Source: an uncultured Methylobacter sp.
Lineage (GTDB): Bacteria > Pseudomonadota > Gammaproteobacteria > Methylococcales > Methylomonadaceae
Direction of reading: 5' to 3'
Length of the DNA stretch: 50,194 bases
Assembly (NCBI GenBank): GCA_903832775.1
Contig: CAILCX010000054.1
Coordinates: 1 to 50,194 of the forward strand
Shown in pieces: positions 49,939 through 50,194 of this stretch (position 1 is its first letter; each line of letters starts with the position of its first letter). Under the pieces are notes generated by a model that saw only the letters and a list, made by a program, of their open reading frames with translations, had not been told where the DNA came from and made no database searches. A program made the translations under genes and the position numbers.

Positions 49939-50194
49939 ATGTCCAATATAAATATAACCCGACTCGACGCCTCATCAGCTGATTTTGATCATCAATTAAA
50001 AGGCTTGCTGGCTTTTGATGAAACCGATGATCTTGAAATTCAGCAGCGCGTTTTAGCTATCATTGCCGACGTCCGTAAAAACGGTGATCACGCGGTTATT
50101 GAATATACCAACCGCTTTGATCAGCGCAATGTTTCGCAAGTATCTGAACTGGAATTAGCTCCAGCAATTTTAAAAGCCGCCTGGGAAGGATTAC
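49939..50194 (+). CDS. hisD: Histidinol dehydrogenase, 5' part (runs off the window)
   Basis: HisD oxidises L-histidinol to histidine in two NAD-dependent steps. Only about 85 residues are present, beginning MSNINITRLDASSADFDHQL and including VLAIIADVRKNGDHAVIEYT and NRFD, which match the HisD N-terminus. The gene continues past the right edge. It follows hisG after 143 bases containing a palindromic repeat. Confidence 0.93.
   Translation, partial: MSNINITRLDASSADFDHQLKGLLAFDETDDLEIQQRVLAIIADVRKNGDHAVIEYTNRFDQRNVSQVSELELAPAILKAAWEGL

Overview
The window reads as a chromosome segment of a gammaproteobacterium. The evidence is the order metY-rimP-nusA-infB-rbfA-truB-rpsO-pnp, the divergent fur/bamE pair, a complete nqrABCDEF cluster with nqrM, and mlaFEDB-murA-hisG-hisD. 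The gene mix (Na+-NQR, NhaD, short-form HisG, DUF2062 beside comEC) would fit Methylococcales or a relative; that placement is inference. Most genes lie on the minus strand.

Layout. (1) 1-5.9 kb is accessory DNA: a decayed dinJ/yafQ toxin-antitoxin pair, small AT-rich genes of unknown function, and a large serine recombinase (5850-4063). The recombinase starts about 60 bp from the point where comEC stops matching its family, so this looks like one end of an integrated element that split comEC. (2) 5.9-11.6 kb: comEC 5' fragment, DUF2062 gene, lolD/lolC-like genes, fur, bamE and an internally repeated membrane-anchored protein. (3) 11.7-16.9 kb: kup, nhaD, a glutathione S-transferase and a secreted hypothetical. 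(4) 17-25.9 kb: the RNA and translation operon, read right to left from initiator tRNA to pnp, with a terminator at its end and several leader hairpins. (5) 26-34.3 kb: sbcB, a CBS-domain protein, nqrM and nqrF-A. (6) 34.6-45.2 kb: a CheB-CheR-PAS fusion, ssb, a MORN-type secreted protein, a coiled-coil protein, a HI0933-family flavoprotein, a small membrane protein and an Hsp70-family protein with a DUF3731-like tail. (7) 45.4-50.2 kb, plus strand: mlaF, mlaE, mlaD, mlaB, murA, hisG and the start of hisD, with a degenerate palindromic repeat between hisG and hisD.

How they fit together. The Na+-NQR complex pumps Na+ out using NADH and quinone; NhaD exchanges Na+ for protons and Kup brings in K+, so the window holds much of a cation-balance set. 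LolCD, BamE, MlaFEDB and MurA all serve the envelope. The Mla cluster lacks mlaC, and the NQR cluster lacks the apbE flavin transferase it needs.

The points most worth following are the comEC-recombinase junction (possible switchable competence), the serine in place of the flavinylated threonine of NqrC together with a cysteine-rich N-terminal extension, and the MlaC-less Mla operon.
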